The notes beneath the pieces were generated by a model, which did not search any database, was not told the DNA's origin, and saw nothing but the letters and a program-made list of their open reading frames with translations. A DNA stretch of 25,576 nucleotides, from the NCBI GenBank assembly GCA_012800515.1, contig JAAZJE010000019.1:1-25576 (forward strand), given 5' to 3'. The DNA is from Clostridiaceae bacterium (GTDB taxonomy: Bacteria; Bacillota; Clostridia; Saccharofermentanales; Fastidiosipilaceae). Positions 1 to 7,980 of the stretch are shown here, piece by piece. The position numbers were made by a program, and so were the translations under genes. Positions within the stretch are counted from its first letter, which is position 1, and each line of letters begins with the position of its first letter.

Positions 1-3000
1 GCATTTCGCTGATGATCTCCGCCTTAGCCTGCTGAAACAGCGTCTCCAGACGTTCCGGTCGTAACGCCGTATTGAACAACTCGACAAAGCGGCGGAGAAA
101 GTCCGCACGGAACGACTGATTTCTCATCAGTCCCCGCATCATAGAGGTATCAAAAATACTTCCCGATCCGTGTCCGTTCGGACTAAGCAAATTCGCCAAC
201 AGATTGTAGTGCGCGGTCGACGGAAATAGAGCCCAGTCCAAATCAAATAGCATCATTCTGTATTTGCTTCCCTCCGTCCGCTCGCGCCAGAACTTCTTGT
301 TCCCGCTGTCGAAATTGCCCGTAAAAATTATGCTGATCATCCAGTCAATCAAGCTTATATGGTCCATCCGCGCGATGACTGCTGCATAATGTGCATCATC
401 AGCCAAATCATGCGTTCTTATATATTGAGTCAGGTCATTATAGTCTTCCGCACTTCCCACCAGAACAGTGCGATTGCCCTTGAGAAGATCTACATTATCC
501 GGATCAGCTCCGTGATGCGCGGCGACATAATGGCGATCCAGATTCTCCCTCACTTCGTACAGACCCATATATTCACCGTTGAGATATACCACACAAAATG
601 AGATATCCATATAGTCGCAATTAATATAGCCGCGCAAAATTCGCGTCAACAGTCCGTCACGCAACTTACTGTACTTCCAGTCTTGCCCTGACTGCCGTAA
701 AATCAGACGATTGAAAGTATCCACTTCATTGTGAGGATTGTCGGGAAAAAAAGGATAGGTGACATATTCGTCGCCGTAAAAGGGACGTAAATTCAGTTCC
801 AGCTGTTTCTGGATTTCCTTGCGACTGAAAGAGCCGTGCAAACTGGCCCCGGCTAGAAAACTCGTCGCCCGCTTCCCGTCCACCGTATAATACTCGCATT
901 GAATCGGATGCTCGATATACTGCTCAAACTGCGTCCATATGCCATTGGGACCGTACATGTTGTCCGCATCGGTCGAGAGCGCCATAATCGGCAAATCATG
1001 ACGCGCCTCCTTGAGAAGAGTTCGCGCCACCGTCTCACTCGGCAGTGCTTCGGGATGGACGCTGATTGCCCGAACTACCACACTACGATCCACGGTCAAC
1101 GGTTCACTATAGAGCAGCGAGTCCGTCGTAGGTTGTGACCCGTCGGTCGTATAGCGGATCTCCGCCTTACTCCCGCCCGCCGAGCTGTAGCCCGGATCGC
1201 GCCTATCAAGCGTTATCTCCACCGTCACCTGATCCGTGAAATAAACATTATCGGAGACCTCTTCGACGCCGTCTACCGTCTGCTTAACGGAAATCACCGG
1301 ACGCCACAGCGCCGGGCGAAGCAATTTCTCCGGATCGTTGGCCTGACCCGGACTGGTTTGGAGCCATACTCCCTCTCTGCCGTCCAAGGAACGCCCAACC
1401 GTCACTCTGTTACGCAATTTGCCCGTATTCAGACTGTCGACGGCTTCCCATTCCGGTAGGATATCCTTAGTGAAAGACGGCGGTTCATCCGCCAAATCGC
1501 GTATCAGATAAATAGTCTCGCCGCTAGCGGCGATCCCGAAATTCTCCGGGAAAACTACCAGATACCCTTCGGCGGGAATGACCTTCCCGGCCAGCGACTC
1601 GCGATAAATCTTATTACGGCTGTCCGTCAGGTAGAAACCGTCCAGGGTGAAATCCCGATCGGTCGGATTATACAGTTCGATCCAATCGCGCTTTGTGTTC
1701 GGCGCTCTACGGACATACTCACCGTCCAGACCGCTGACCTCGCTCAAACGCGGCAGGGGCAATTGCAGAATGGCCGCCGTGTCCGGTCGCGTCGGACTGA
1801 AATACTCCGAATTCGGCCGCCCCGGGGTCGGCTGGTAGAAATACACCTGACTGTCCGACTGATCCGCCCGCCTGCCCCGTGAAATGTCGCGCGCCATATG
1901 CTCAATCGGATAACGCAGCAATATCCTCCCGGTCGGATCACTGATAATAAGCTCCTCGTCTTTAGCACCCAGAGCAAAGGGAACCTCCAGATAGCGCCCC
2001 GTCTCCGGCGGCGAATTCGGCTCCACAGGTTGCGGATCCTCCTCTTCGGGATTTTCACCGTCGCTTTTTGCCCCTGTCAACCAAAGGAGGACATATTCGC
2101 CCGGCTCGACTTTCAATTCCGGAAATACATAGCGATTCAGATTCGATGCACGATCCGAAAAGCCGTATCCGGTTAGATCCACCGTTTCCGAGCCGCTGTT
2201 GTACAGCTCCACCCAATCGCTGAAGCGACCGTGCGGATCGGCAAAGCGCCGATTTCGGCTCATATACTCGTTAATTACCACTCCGCCCAACAGATCATCG
2301 TAAATTGCGGCGGCAGCCTCGGCGCTCGTCGCATAGAATTTCACAGGTAGGCGGAAGTCGCCGGGATTCGGCGCACTGTAATAGACAAAAGCAGTACCCG
2401 GATGCTGATCCGCATCGGCCGGGGCATCCGGTTCCGTACCGCTGAAGCGGGGATATATTTTCTGTTCGAGCAGCCCCGCGACAGGCTCGGAGCTCAGACC
2501 AAATGATATATTCGCCGGCAAAGCCGGCAGTTCGAGTACGGCGGCAATTTGTGCCCGAGCGGTCACCAAAATTATTGTTTCGCCGTCGGCACTGAGCGCA
2601 AAATCGGCAACCAGACAACGTACGCCGGACAGACGTTCAAATTCTTTAGTGGCGGCCTGAACCGCTTCTTTTTCACTGCGTCCGGCCGCTAAAACCAGCA
2701 GAACTTCACCCGCTTCTAAAACGATACCTTCGGGAACTGTCCAGGCACGATCCTCGCGCAGATTGGGAATCAGGCGGTATCCGGAGATATTGACCGGCTC
2801 GGATCCGGAATTGTACAGTTCAATCCAGTCCGGTGACAGATTTTCAACTCGCAAAATCGCCTGGTTTTTTGACATTACCTCGGTAATAAACACCGGCGTG
2901 GCTTCGGGATCCAGATTGAGCCGATAATTTGCCAGCATCTGCTCACGGCGACCGGGCGACTTCGGATCTCCTTCTCCCGAAGGCCGAGTCTCGGGCTCCT

Positions 3001-3181
3001 CGGTGGAATCGGATAAAACCTTAAAGCCGTTATCCGCCCCCCGATCGGTAAAGATACCGTCACAACCTTGAAGCAGCAACACACAAACCAAAAACAGGCT
3101 AAGCAGAGCTCGTACGAAAAATCGGCGAAAGCTTCGCAGTCCGCTAATTGTGATAATTTCTTTCCACTTGCAACGACGCAA
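1..3181 (-). CDS. Lipoprotein with three lamin-tail domains and a CotH-kinase domain (3' end beyond window)
   Basis: The reading frame is open from 3181 to the left edge (about 1060 residues, C-terminus missing). The start is a TTG at 3179-3181, preceded at 8 nt by AGAGGA; no ATG occurs until about residue 88. Residues 22-38 form a hydrophobic signal ending in the lipobox LLQGC, so the protein should be an exported lipoprotein. Three lamin-tail (LTD) domains follow at about 97-235, 300-430 and 483-570, each with a DW(I/V)ELYN core. A chitobiase/Fn3-associated segment (IRYTTDGSQPTTDS) lies at about 650-710. The CotH-kinase domain starts near residue 728 and shows LNGEYMGLYEVRENLD, a GNFD segment and the metal-binding-like FDLDWAL. 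CotH-family proteins are atypical protein kinases, best known from spore coats; surface versions with LTDs also occur. The gene begins 5 bp after the GNAT gene, so the two are probably cotranscribed. Substrate unknown. Confidence 0.85.
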   Translation of the reverse strand, partial: MRRCKWKEIITISGLRSFRRFFVRALLSLFLVCVLLLQGCDGIFTDRGADNGFKVLSDSTEEPETRPSGEGDPKSPGRREQMLANYRLNLDPEATPVFITEVMSKNQAILRVENLSPDWIELYNSGSEPVNISGYRLIPNLREDRAWTVPEGIVLEAGEVLLVLAAGRSEKEAVQAATKEFERLSGVRCLVADFALSADGETIILVTARAQIAAVLELPALPANISFGLSSEPVAGLLEQKIYPRFSGTEPDAPADADQHPGTAFVYYSAPNPGDFRLPVKFYATSAEAAAAIYDDLLGGVVINEYMSRNRRFADPHGRFSDWVELYNSGSETVDLTGYGFSDRASNLNRYVFPELKVEPGEYVLLWLTGAKSDGENPEEEDPQPVEPNSPPETGRYLEVPFALGAKDEELIISDPTGRILLRYPIEHMARDISRGRRADQSDSQVYFYQPTPGRPNSEYFSPTRPDTAAILQLPLPRLSEVSGLDGEYVRRAPNTKRDWIELYNPTDRDFTLDGFYLTDSRNKIYRESLAGKVIPAEGYLVVFPENFGIAASGETIYLIRDLADEPPSFTKDILPEWEAVDSLNTGKLRNRVTVGRSLDGREGVWLQTSPGQANDPEKLLRPALWRPVISVKQTVDGVEEVSDNVYFTDQVTVEITLDRRDPGYSSAGGSKAEIRYTTDGSQPTTDSLLYSEPLTVDRSVVVRAISVHPEALPSETVARTLLKEARHDLPIMALSTDADNMYGPNGIWTQFEQYIEHPIQCEYYTVDGKRATSFLAGASLHGSFSRKEIQKQLELNLRPFYGDEYVTYPFFPDNPHNEVDTFNRLILRQSGQDWKYSKLRDGLLTRILRGYINCDYMDISFCVVYLNGEYMGLYEVRENLDRHYVAAHHGADPDNVDLLKGNRTVLVGSAEDYNDLTQYIRTHDLADDAHYAAVIARMDHISLIDWMISIIFTGNFDSGNKKFWRERTEGSKYRMMLFDLDWALFPSTAHYNLLANLLSPNGHGSGSIFDTSMMRGLMRNQSFRADFLRRFVELFNTALRPERLETLFQQAKAEIISEM

Positions 3182-3186
3182 ATTTT

Positions 3187-3753
3187 CTATCCTCTTTTCC
3201 GCCACTCTTCAGCCAAAATTCCGAAAAGCAGCAGATCATTATATTCCCCAGCCCGATAAATATGTTCGCGCTGCCTGCCTTCAAGTTGAAAGCCCAATCG
3301 CTTTACCAGAGCCAGAGACGGAGCATTGTGCTCCATGACCCGGCACCAACAGCGATGCAGGCCAATCTCTTCGAATAGGTATTCTAGCATAGATTGCAGC
3401 GCTTCTGTAGCGAGACCCTTACCCGCAAACTTTTTCTCCGTCAGCGCAAAGCCTATCTCGGTCTGGTGATTATCCGTATCGAAACCATCTAAATTGAGCA
3501 GGGCCGCCAACTCTCCCGTAGCGAGCAGCTCGCACGAAAAGAGAAAATGTTCGGAGCCGTCCTGCCAGCCGCGCAGATGACGGGCCAGGGATTCGGCATC
3601 CATGTAGAGTTGCGGACGCGGCAGATACAAATCCATCCGCTCCACATCGGAAAACAGCGGCAAAAGCTCGGGAGTGTCGCTCTTCTTAAACGGACGTAAC
3701 AGGAGTCGCTCGGAACGCAGGAGAAAGCTTTTGAACATCTCAATATCTATCAT
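3187..3753 (-). CDS. GNAT-family N-acetyltransferase (RimJ/RimL type)
   Basis: A 188-residue protein with the layout of RimJ/RimL-like acetyltransferases. LRSERLLLRPFKKSD stands at the N-terminus. The central EIGFALTEKKFAGKGLATEA segment corresponds to beta-4 and the acetyl-CoA pyrophosphate loop (Q/R-x-x-G-x-G/A, here KFAGKGLA). A C-terminal NAPSLALVKRLGFQLEGRQRE is the typical acetyl-CoA-contacting helix and following strand. Such enzymes move an acetyl group from acetyl-CoA to an alpha-amine of a ribosomal protein, or to a small molecule; the acceptor cannot be told here. The gene starts 2 bp after coaX and ends 5 bp before the CotH gene. A second ATG five codons downstream is an alternative start. 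Confidence 0.88.
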   Translation of the reverse strand: MIDIEMFKSFLLRSERLLLRPFKKSDTPELLPLFSDVERMDLYLPRPQLYMDAESLARHLRGWQDGSEHFLFSCELLATGELAALLNLDGFDTDNHQTEIGFALTEKKFAGKGLATEALQSMLEYLFEEIGLHRCWCRVMEHNAPSLALVKRLGFQLEGRQREHIYRAGEYNDLLLFGILAEEWRKRG

Positions 3754-3755
3754 GA

Positions 3756-4538
3756 TCAGCCACGTAAGTTCTTGCGGTAAATCTGAGCCAGACCATATAG
3801 CATCAGCTCCGGCTCAAAAATTATCTCGCGCCGACAAAGCGGATAAACCGCCTGCATCAGCCCGCCGGTGCCGATCACCGTGACCGCCTCGACCGGGAAG
3901 CCCAGCTCCTCGGCTATTCGGTCGATAATACCGTCCAAAGCCGCCGCATGGCCGTAGAGCGCCCCGGAGCGCATGCTGGCAATCGTATTGGTTCCGATCA
4001 CCTGTTCCGGCGCTTCCAGACCGATATTTAAGGGCAATTGGGCAGCTCGAGCCGAGAGCGCATTTACCGACAGGCGGAGACCGGGAATAATCATGCCGCC
4101 ACGATAATGCCCCTGCTCGTCGATGACCGAAGCCGTCGTGGCGGTACCCATGTCAAATATAATTATCGGCAGCGGGTACTTGGCGATTGCCGCCACGGCA
4201 TTGACAACGAGATCGCTGCCCAATTGCGCCGGATTGTCAATGCGAATATCCAGTCCGGTCTTTATGCCCGGACCGATCACCATCGGTAGGCAGTCACAAA
4301 CCATGCCAATGGCACGCGTAAAGACCGGCGTCAGTTGCGGCACAACCGAGGAGAGAATTGCCCCTTGAACCTGTTCCGGATCATACTTATGTCGTCGCAA
4401 GTAGCTGTCGATGAGCATGCCGTACTCTTCCTCGGTATAATCCCGATCCGTGTGAAAGCGGCCGGAGCCGAGCACCGCGTCATCCTCCATAAGACCTATA
4501 ACTACATGTGTATTGCCTACGTCGATAGCCAAAAGCAT
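3756..4538 (-). CDS. coaX: Type III pantothenate kinase
   Basis: CoaX phosphorylates pantothenate to 4'-phosphopantothenate, the first step of CoA synthesis, in the cytosol. The 260-residue length is normal. Visible motifs are the ASKHA phosphate loop DVGNTHVVIG at the N-terminus, the pantothenate/catalytic segment GSDLVVNAVAA, the second phosphate motif DMGTATTASVID, and GGMIIPG followed by an IGTGG near the end. In the second motif the catalytic Asp is kept, but the Arg of the common GxDR form is Leu. The ATG lies 1 bp after the stop of the ECF transporter gene, with AGGAGA just upstream, so the two are translationally close. coaBC, acting later in the pathway, diverges from the same short intergenic region. 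Confidence 0.95.
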   Translation of the reverse strand: MLLAIDVGNTHVVIGLMEDDAVLGSGRFHTDRDYTEEEYGMLIDSYLRRHKYDPEQVQGAILSSVVPQLTPVFTRAIGMVCDCLPMVIGPGIKTGLDIRIDNPAQLGSDLVVNAVAAIAKYPLPIIIFDMGTATTASVIDEQGHYRGGMIIPGLRLSVNALSARAAQLPLNIGLEAPEQVIGTNTIASMRSGALYGHAAALDGIIDRIAEELGFPVEAVTVIGTGGLMQAVYPLCRREIIFEPELMLYGLAQIYRKNLRG

Positions 4539-4539
4539 C

Positions 4540-5208
4540 TTATTTTCTCCTCTGCTGTAAATACATCAATAACGGGGCCCCCACACCCGCGGTAATCACC
4601 ATCGCAACCACCGCCTCCATCAAGCCGTTTCCGGTTACGACACCCAAAACGATCTGTATTGCCAGATCCGGGGGCACATTATTCAGCGCCGCCAATTGCG
4701 CCCCGAAAATCAGATAAATCAACCCCATGACTAATATAGTATTGGTCATGGATCCGACCAGACCGGCTACGGTTAAGGTAATCAGTTGCAATGCTACCTT
4801 AAGTCCCTTCCGGGCGGAAGCGCCGCGGTGTTTTAGCCAGTATGTGTAAATGCCGTAAACCAGAGCCGGGGTGATTCCGATCATGATTCGCGGGAAAAAA
4901 GTAATCAGTAGCGACCACAGGCTGCCCGTGTCGCGCCCGTATACCGGTATGAAAGGCGAAAAAGCAAAGGACAGCGCGCTGGGTCCGATCGTATTACGAA
5001 TCAGGCTGGTCAGGCCGAAGACAAAGCCGACCACGGCACCGCGCCGCCAACCCAACAAAATCGACACCAATATAACCGGAACATGAATAATCGTTGCCTT
5101 AATGAAAGGCAAATCGATAAAACCGATCGGTGTAAAGGACAGAAGTACAACGATGGCCGCAAAAAGCGCCAAAAGGATATTGTCACGCAGACGTTTACGC
5201 TCAGACAT
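4540..5208 (-). CDS. ECF transporter S component, probably for pantothenate or a related CoA precursor
   Basis: A 222-residue integral membrane protein of about six hydrophobic segments, with the look of an ECF-type substrate-binding (S) subunit: a basic N-terminus (MSERKRLRDN), the first helix LLALFAAIVVLLSFTPIGFI, then an IKATIIHVPVILVSILLGWRRGAVVGFVFGL-like stretch typical of these folds. S components capture a vitamin and dock on a shared EcfA/EcfA'/EcfT module, which is not in this window. I chose ATG 5206-5208 rather than an upstream in-frame start because CGGGAGGTTA stands immediately before it. Pantothenate is inferred from the neighbours only: coaX follows at 1 bp and coaBC diverges. 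The residues do not by themselves show the substrate. Confidence 0.85.
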   Translation of the reverse strand: MSERKRLRDNILLALFAAIVVLLSFTPIGFIDLPFIKATIIHVPVILVSILLGWRRGAVVGFVFGLTSLIRNTIGPSALSFAFSPFIPVYGRDTGSLWSLLITFFPRIMIGITPALVYGIYTYWLKHRGASARKGLKVALQLITLTVAGLVGSMTNTILVMGLIYLIFGAQLAALNNVPPDLAIQIVLGVVTGNGLMEAVVAMVITAGVGAPLLMYLQQRRK

Positions 5209-5260
5209 ATTAACCTCCCGCTGCTGTTCCGTCTGAAGGATACAGCGCCCACTCGGCAAC

Positions 5261-5266
5261 ATTATA
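5261..5266 (-). promoter_or_regulatory. Possible -10 element for the ECF-coaX-GNAT-cotH operon
   Basis: The minus strand reads TATAAT here, 52 bp before the ATG of the ECF gene, in the only gap upstream of that operon. No good TTGACA-like -35 is present at 16-18 bp, so the call rests on the -10 and its position. It lies about 20 bp from the plus-strand -10 of coaBC, so the two promoters would face apart and overlap. Confidence 0.3.
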
Positions 5267-5285
5267 TTTCAGGCGGCCGAGATAA

Positions 5286-5294
5286 TGGTATAAT
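5286..5294 (+). promoter_or_regulatory. Extended -10 promoter element of coaBC
   Basis: TGGTATAAT fits the extended -10 consensus TGnTATAAT exactly and stands 38 bp before the coaBC ATG. The -35 region is weak, as is usual for extended -10 promoters. The position in a divergent gap supports it. Confidence 0.45.
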
Positions 5295-5332
5295 TTTAAC
5301 ACATAATTTACGATATAGAGGTGCGGAGCGTC

Positions 5333-6550
5333 ATGAAAGCGAAGAAAGCCACCATAGTTATCGGCATCAGCGGCAGTATTGCCGCGTATAAGACCTGTTC
5401 CCTGGTCTCAAAGCTGGTGAAGGAGGACTACGATGTTTACGTCGTAATGACTCCCACCGCGACGAAATTCGTTCATCCGGCCACATTTGAAGCCCTGACC
5501 GGACACAGTGTGCTGGTCGATGTATTTGACCGCAGCCGGGACGGACATGACGGACGAGTAGAAATAGAGCATATCGCCATGGCCAAGCGCGCCGACGTAT
5601 TTTTGTTGGCACCCGGCTCCGCCAATACCATCGCCAAGCTCGCTCTCGGACTCGCCGACAATATGCTGACCGATTCCGCTTTGGCCATGTCCTGCCCGCG
5701 CCTGATCGCTCCGGGAATGAACACGGTCATGTATCAACAGGCCAATACGCAGCGCAACCTGGAAACCTTGCGTCGGGACGGCTGGAGAATTATCGAGCCC
5801 GGTTCGGGATATCTGGCCTGCGGCGACATCGGTACGGGGAAAATGGCCGAACCGGAGCAGCTTTATACGGAGCTCATTTATTCCCTGACGGAGAAAGATC
5901 TGGTCGGGCGCAAAATTCTGGTCACGGCCGGTCCGACCCGTGAACCGATCGACCCGGTTCGCTATATCACCAACCACTCGAGCGGCAAAATGGGACTCGC
6001 CGTCGCCTTTGCCGCCGCCTGTCGCGGTGCCGAAGTCACTCTGATTATGGGTCCCTCCGACTTGTATATTCCTCCACATATGAAGCTCATTCCCGTTACT
6101 ACGGCCGCCGAAATGTTTTCCGCCTGCCAGACTGAATATGCCGACCACGATATCATTGTGATGGCTGCGGCGGTTGCCGACTTCACGCCGGCTCACACGG
6201 CCGAGCAAAAGCTTAAGAAGCATGACACGGATCTACTTGAATTGTCACTGGCTCCGACCCGGGATATTTTAAAGTGGTTGGGCGAACACCGTCGTCCGGG
6301 GCAGGTTCTCTGCGGATTTGCCATGGAGACGGAAAATCTTCTCGAAAATGCGCGGGCGAAGTTAGAGTCAAAAAACTGCGACCTGATTGCCGCCAACAGC
6401 CTGACCGAGCCCGGCAGCGGCTTCGGGGTTGACACGAATCGCCTGACAATTCTGACCGACGGCGGGGTCGGAACCCTTCCGCTTATGAGCAAAGACGAGG
6501 CGGCAAACCGTCTGTTGGACATCGCCGCCGACTTAACGCCGCGCGAATAA
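5333..6550 (+). CDS. coaBC: Bifunctional phosphopantothenoylcysteine decarboxylase / phosphopantothenate-cysteine ligase
   Basis: CoaBC ligates cysteine to 4'-phosphopantothenate and decarboxylates the product to 4'-phosphopantetheine. The N-terminal flavoprotein half (CoaC, about 1-190) shows IVIGISGSIAAYK, the catalytic His in EIEHIAMAKRAD, APGMN (family usually PAMN) and the flexible flap SGYLACGDIGTGKM. The CoaB half (about 190-405) shows ILVTAGPTREPIDPVRYI, NHSSGKMG, AAAVADFTP, KLKK and GFAMETENL. Length 405 residues is normal. I start at ATG 5333 because GGAG and GAGGTG stand just upstream; an in-frame GTG at 5321 is an alternative with little room for a ribosome site. It is divergent from the coaX operon. 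Confidence 0.95.
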   Translation: MKAKKATIVIGISGSIAAYKTCSLVSKLVKEDYDVYVVMTPTATKFVHPATFEALTGHSVLVDVFDRSRDGHDGRVEIEHIAMAKRADVFLLAPGSANTIAKLALGLADNMLTDSALAMSCPRLIAPGMNTVMYQQANTQRNLETLRRDGWRIIEPGSGYLACGDIGTGKMAEPEQLYTELIYSLTEKDLVGRKILVTAGPTREPIDPVRYITNHSSGKMGLAVAFAAACRGAEVTLIMGPSDLYIPPHMKLIPVTTAAEMFSACQTEYADHDIIVMAAAVADFTPAHTAEQKLKKHDTDLLELSLAPTRDILKWLGEHRRPGQVLCGFAMETENLLENARAKLESKNCDLIAANSLTEPGSGFGVDTNRLTILTDGGVGTLPLMSKDEAANRLLDIAADLTPRE

Positions 6551-6561
6551 TTTGCTATTAT
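6533..6561 (+). promoter_or_regulatory. Possible promoter for tRNA-Arg
   Basis: TTAACG (6533-6538) and TATTAT (6556-6561) are separated by 17 bp, overlap the 3' end of coaBC, and would start transcription about 35 bp before the tRNA. Matches are 4/6 and 5/6 to the sigma-A consensus. Confidence 0.3.
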
Positions 6562-6570
6562 CTGTTCTGC

Positions 6571-6596
6571 TCGGGTACGGCCGTGGCCTCACCCGA
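6571..6596 (+). other. Inverted repeat in the tRNA leader
   Basis: TCGGGT and ACCCGA can pair around a GGCC-GT-GGCC core, just upstream of the tRNA. There is no T-tract after it, so it is not a convincing terminator for coaBC. It may be a 5'-leader stem or chance. Confidence 0.25.
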
Positions 6597-6601
6597 TGAA
6601 C

Positions 6602-6678
6602 GCACTCATAGCTCAGTAGGATAGAGCGGCCGCCTCCTAAGCGGCAGGTCAGAGGTTCGAATCCTCTTGGGTGCACCA
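6602..6678 (+). tRNA. tRNA-Arg (anticodon CCT)
   Basis: The cloverleaf is complete. The acceptor arms GCACTCA and TGGGTGC pair over seven positions with one G-T pair. The D stem is GCTC/GAGC. The anticodon stem GCCGC/GCGGC holds the loop CTCCTAA, giving anticodon CCT, which reads the Arg codon AGG. The T arm is AGAGG-TTCGAAT-CCTCT. The 3' CCA is encoded. It sits between coaBC and a small membrane-protein gene on the same strand. No integrase gene or repeated tRNA 3' end was seen, so there is no sign of an integrated element here. Confidence 0.96.
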
Positions 6679-6706
6679 TACACATAATCGGGATAGGAGT
6701 TTAATC

Positions 6707-7192
6707 GTGAAACGTTTTCGTTGCCGCACATACTCACCCCAACTCAGCCGCCCGATCGGACTCGATGCCCGTATACCGGCGGCTTTGTCCTTCATTGTTG
6801 GGGCAATTGCCGCCTGGCTGAACTCTTTCTATTTTCTGGCGGCGCTGGTTCCTCTGCTGATTCTGGTCTTTGAACGTGAGAGTTCGATGGTCAGGATGGC
6901 GGCGGCGCACGCCTTTGTCAACGGACTCGTCCTATCGGTTCTGTTGCTGAGCGGCGATATTATTCACCGGCAACTTTTCCGCACCGTTATGTCAAGCAAT
7001 TTCCGTGACATTAACCTCAGCATATACGAGACGGCCATGACCGCGGTCGTCGTGATCAGGCAACTCCTCGGCTGGCTCATGGTCGCGCTGACCGCGCTGC
7101 AGCTCTGGCATATTTATTTCAATACGGTGTGGCTCATGCCTCTGACCGGACGGCTGAGCGAACGACTTGCCGATATTATCGACCGTCGTTAA
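6707..7192 (+). CDS. Small membrane protein, function unknown (DUF4870/Tic20-like layout)
   Basis: A 161-residue protein with about four hydrophobic helices: two in a hairpin near residues 22-56 (AALSFIVGAIAAWL, FYFLAALVPLLILVF), one near 65-85 and one near 110-137. Between the second and third helix lies FERESSMVRMAAAHAF, which resembles the charged loop plus (F/V)RxHAxQ segment of DUF4870/Tic20-like membrane proteins; I offer this as a tentative likeness. I start at GTG 6707 because AGGAG lies 7 nt upstream; the longer open frame would begin inside the tRNA acceptor end and is not credible. It is convergent with the next gene and the two stop codons share TTAA (7189-7192). Confidence 0.7.
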   Translation: MKRFRCRTYSPQLSRPIGLDARIPAALSFIVGAIAAWLNSFYFLAALVPLLILVFERESSMVRMAAAHAFVNGLVLSVLLLSGDIIHRQLFRTVMSSNFRDINLSIYETAMTAVVVIRQLLGWLMVALTALQLWHIYFNTVWLMPLTGRLSERLADIIDRR

Positions 7193-7977
7193 TCTCCGTC
7201 CATTTTTAGATTGCGCCGATCGCGCCATTTCTTATAACGCATTTTGATATATCTGGGATGCAGGCGCATCAACAAGGAAGGCTTGTTGCGGCCGCGTTCC
7301 ACCACCGGCATACCGTAACGTTGCGGATAATTATCTACGGCGAGCTGCCCTTCGATCCTCTCCTGCCCGGAGGTAGGCGACATATCGGGCTTCGCCGAGA
7401 TTTGCCACTGCCAGGTCGCCTCCACTTCCTTGGCATAGTTCTCAAAGATTTCTCTGAGATTTTCTTCTCCGATCTCATACTTTTGCAAAGAGTGTATATG
7501 TTGACGCGCTATGGCCGTACTCCCGCCCAACATCTGCATAACAATGCTGAGCAGATTTGCCTCCACAAAATCCGGATATTGCACAGCCAGACGGCGCAGA
7601 GCGATTGTCGCTATATCCTCGCTACCGCTACGGATACGTTCCACCGAATTGTTATAGCGCTCGATTGCGCGACGACGAAATTCGCCGTTTAAAGTAAAAA
7701 GCAACGGATCCCTGCGCGGCGCACCGAATAAAATTCGCGTATAACTCAGATCATCCTCGTCTTCCGACGGCAAGTCGGCGACAGACTCCGAACTCTCCCC
7801 TGCTTCCACATTCGCCTCGTCCGTAATCGGCACGCCGATCATAAACTCTTCCGCTTCGAGTTCCGTCTCAACGGAACTATACGCCTGTTCACGCGCCTCC
7901 GGAAGCAGACTGCAGGACGGCACATACTCGTCCGGATCGAGAAGGTTAAAGCGTTTAGTTTCACGTTGCCAATTCAT
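7189..7977 (-). CDS. Conserved-looking soluble protein of unknown function
   Basis: A 262-residue protein that I do not recognise. No signal peptide or membrane helix is visible. Residues about 36-80 are acidic and probably disordered (EANVEAGESSESVADLPSED). A helical centre at about 100-190 contains ATIALRRLAVQYPDFVEANL and a following helix pair, loosely TPR-like. The C-terminal 30 residues are strongly basic (LHPRYIKMRYKKWRDRRNLK), which might bind nucleic acid or membrane lipids. The gene starts 3 bp after folC with GGGGAG upstream, so it is the last gene of the surface-protein/folC cluster. Confidence 0.65.
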   Translation of the reverse strand: MNWQRETKRFNLLDPDEYVPSCSLLPEAREQAYSSVETELEAEEFMIGVPITDEANVEAGESSESVADLPSEDEDDLSYTRILFGAPRRDPLLFTLNGEFRRRAIERYNNSVERIRSGSEDIATIALRRLAVQYPDFVEANLLSIVMQMLGGSTAIARQHIHSLQKYEIGEENLREIFENYAKEVEATWQWQISAKPDMSPTSGQERIEGQLAVDNYPQRYGMPVVERGRNKPSLLMRLHPRYIKMRYKKWRDRRNLKMDGD

Positions 7978-7980
7978 TGT

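Noticed and set aside
359..601. Small plus-strand frame at the left end
   Set aside because: It lies opposite the CotH-kinase core, which has conserved motifs in the minus frame.
5408..6223. Minus-strand frame of 271 codons inside coaBC
   Set aside because: Shadow of a fully conserved coaBC; composition is His/Gly/Arg-rich with no recognisable motif.
6602..6678. tRNA as an integration site for a mobile element
   Set aside because: No integrase, no repeated tRNA 3' end, and housekeeping genes stand on both sides.
6671..6706. Upstream extension of the small membrane protein into the tRNA
   Set aside because: It would start in the tRNA acceptor end; GTG 6707 has AGGAG at 7 nt.
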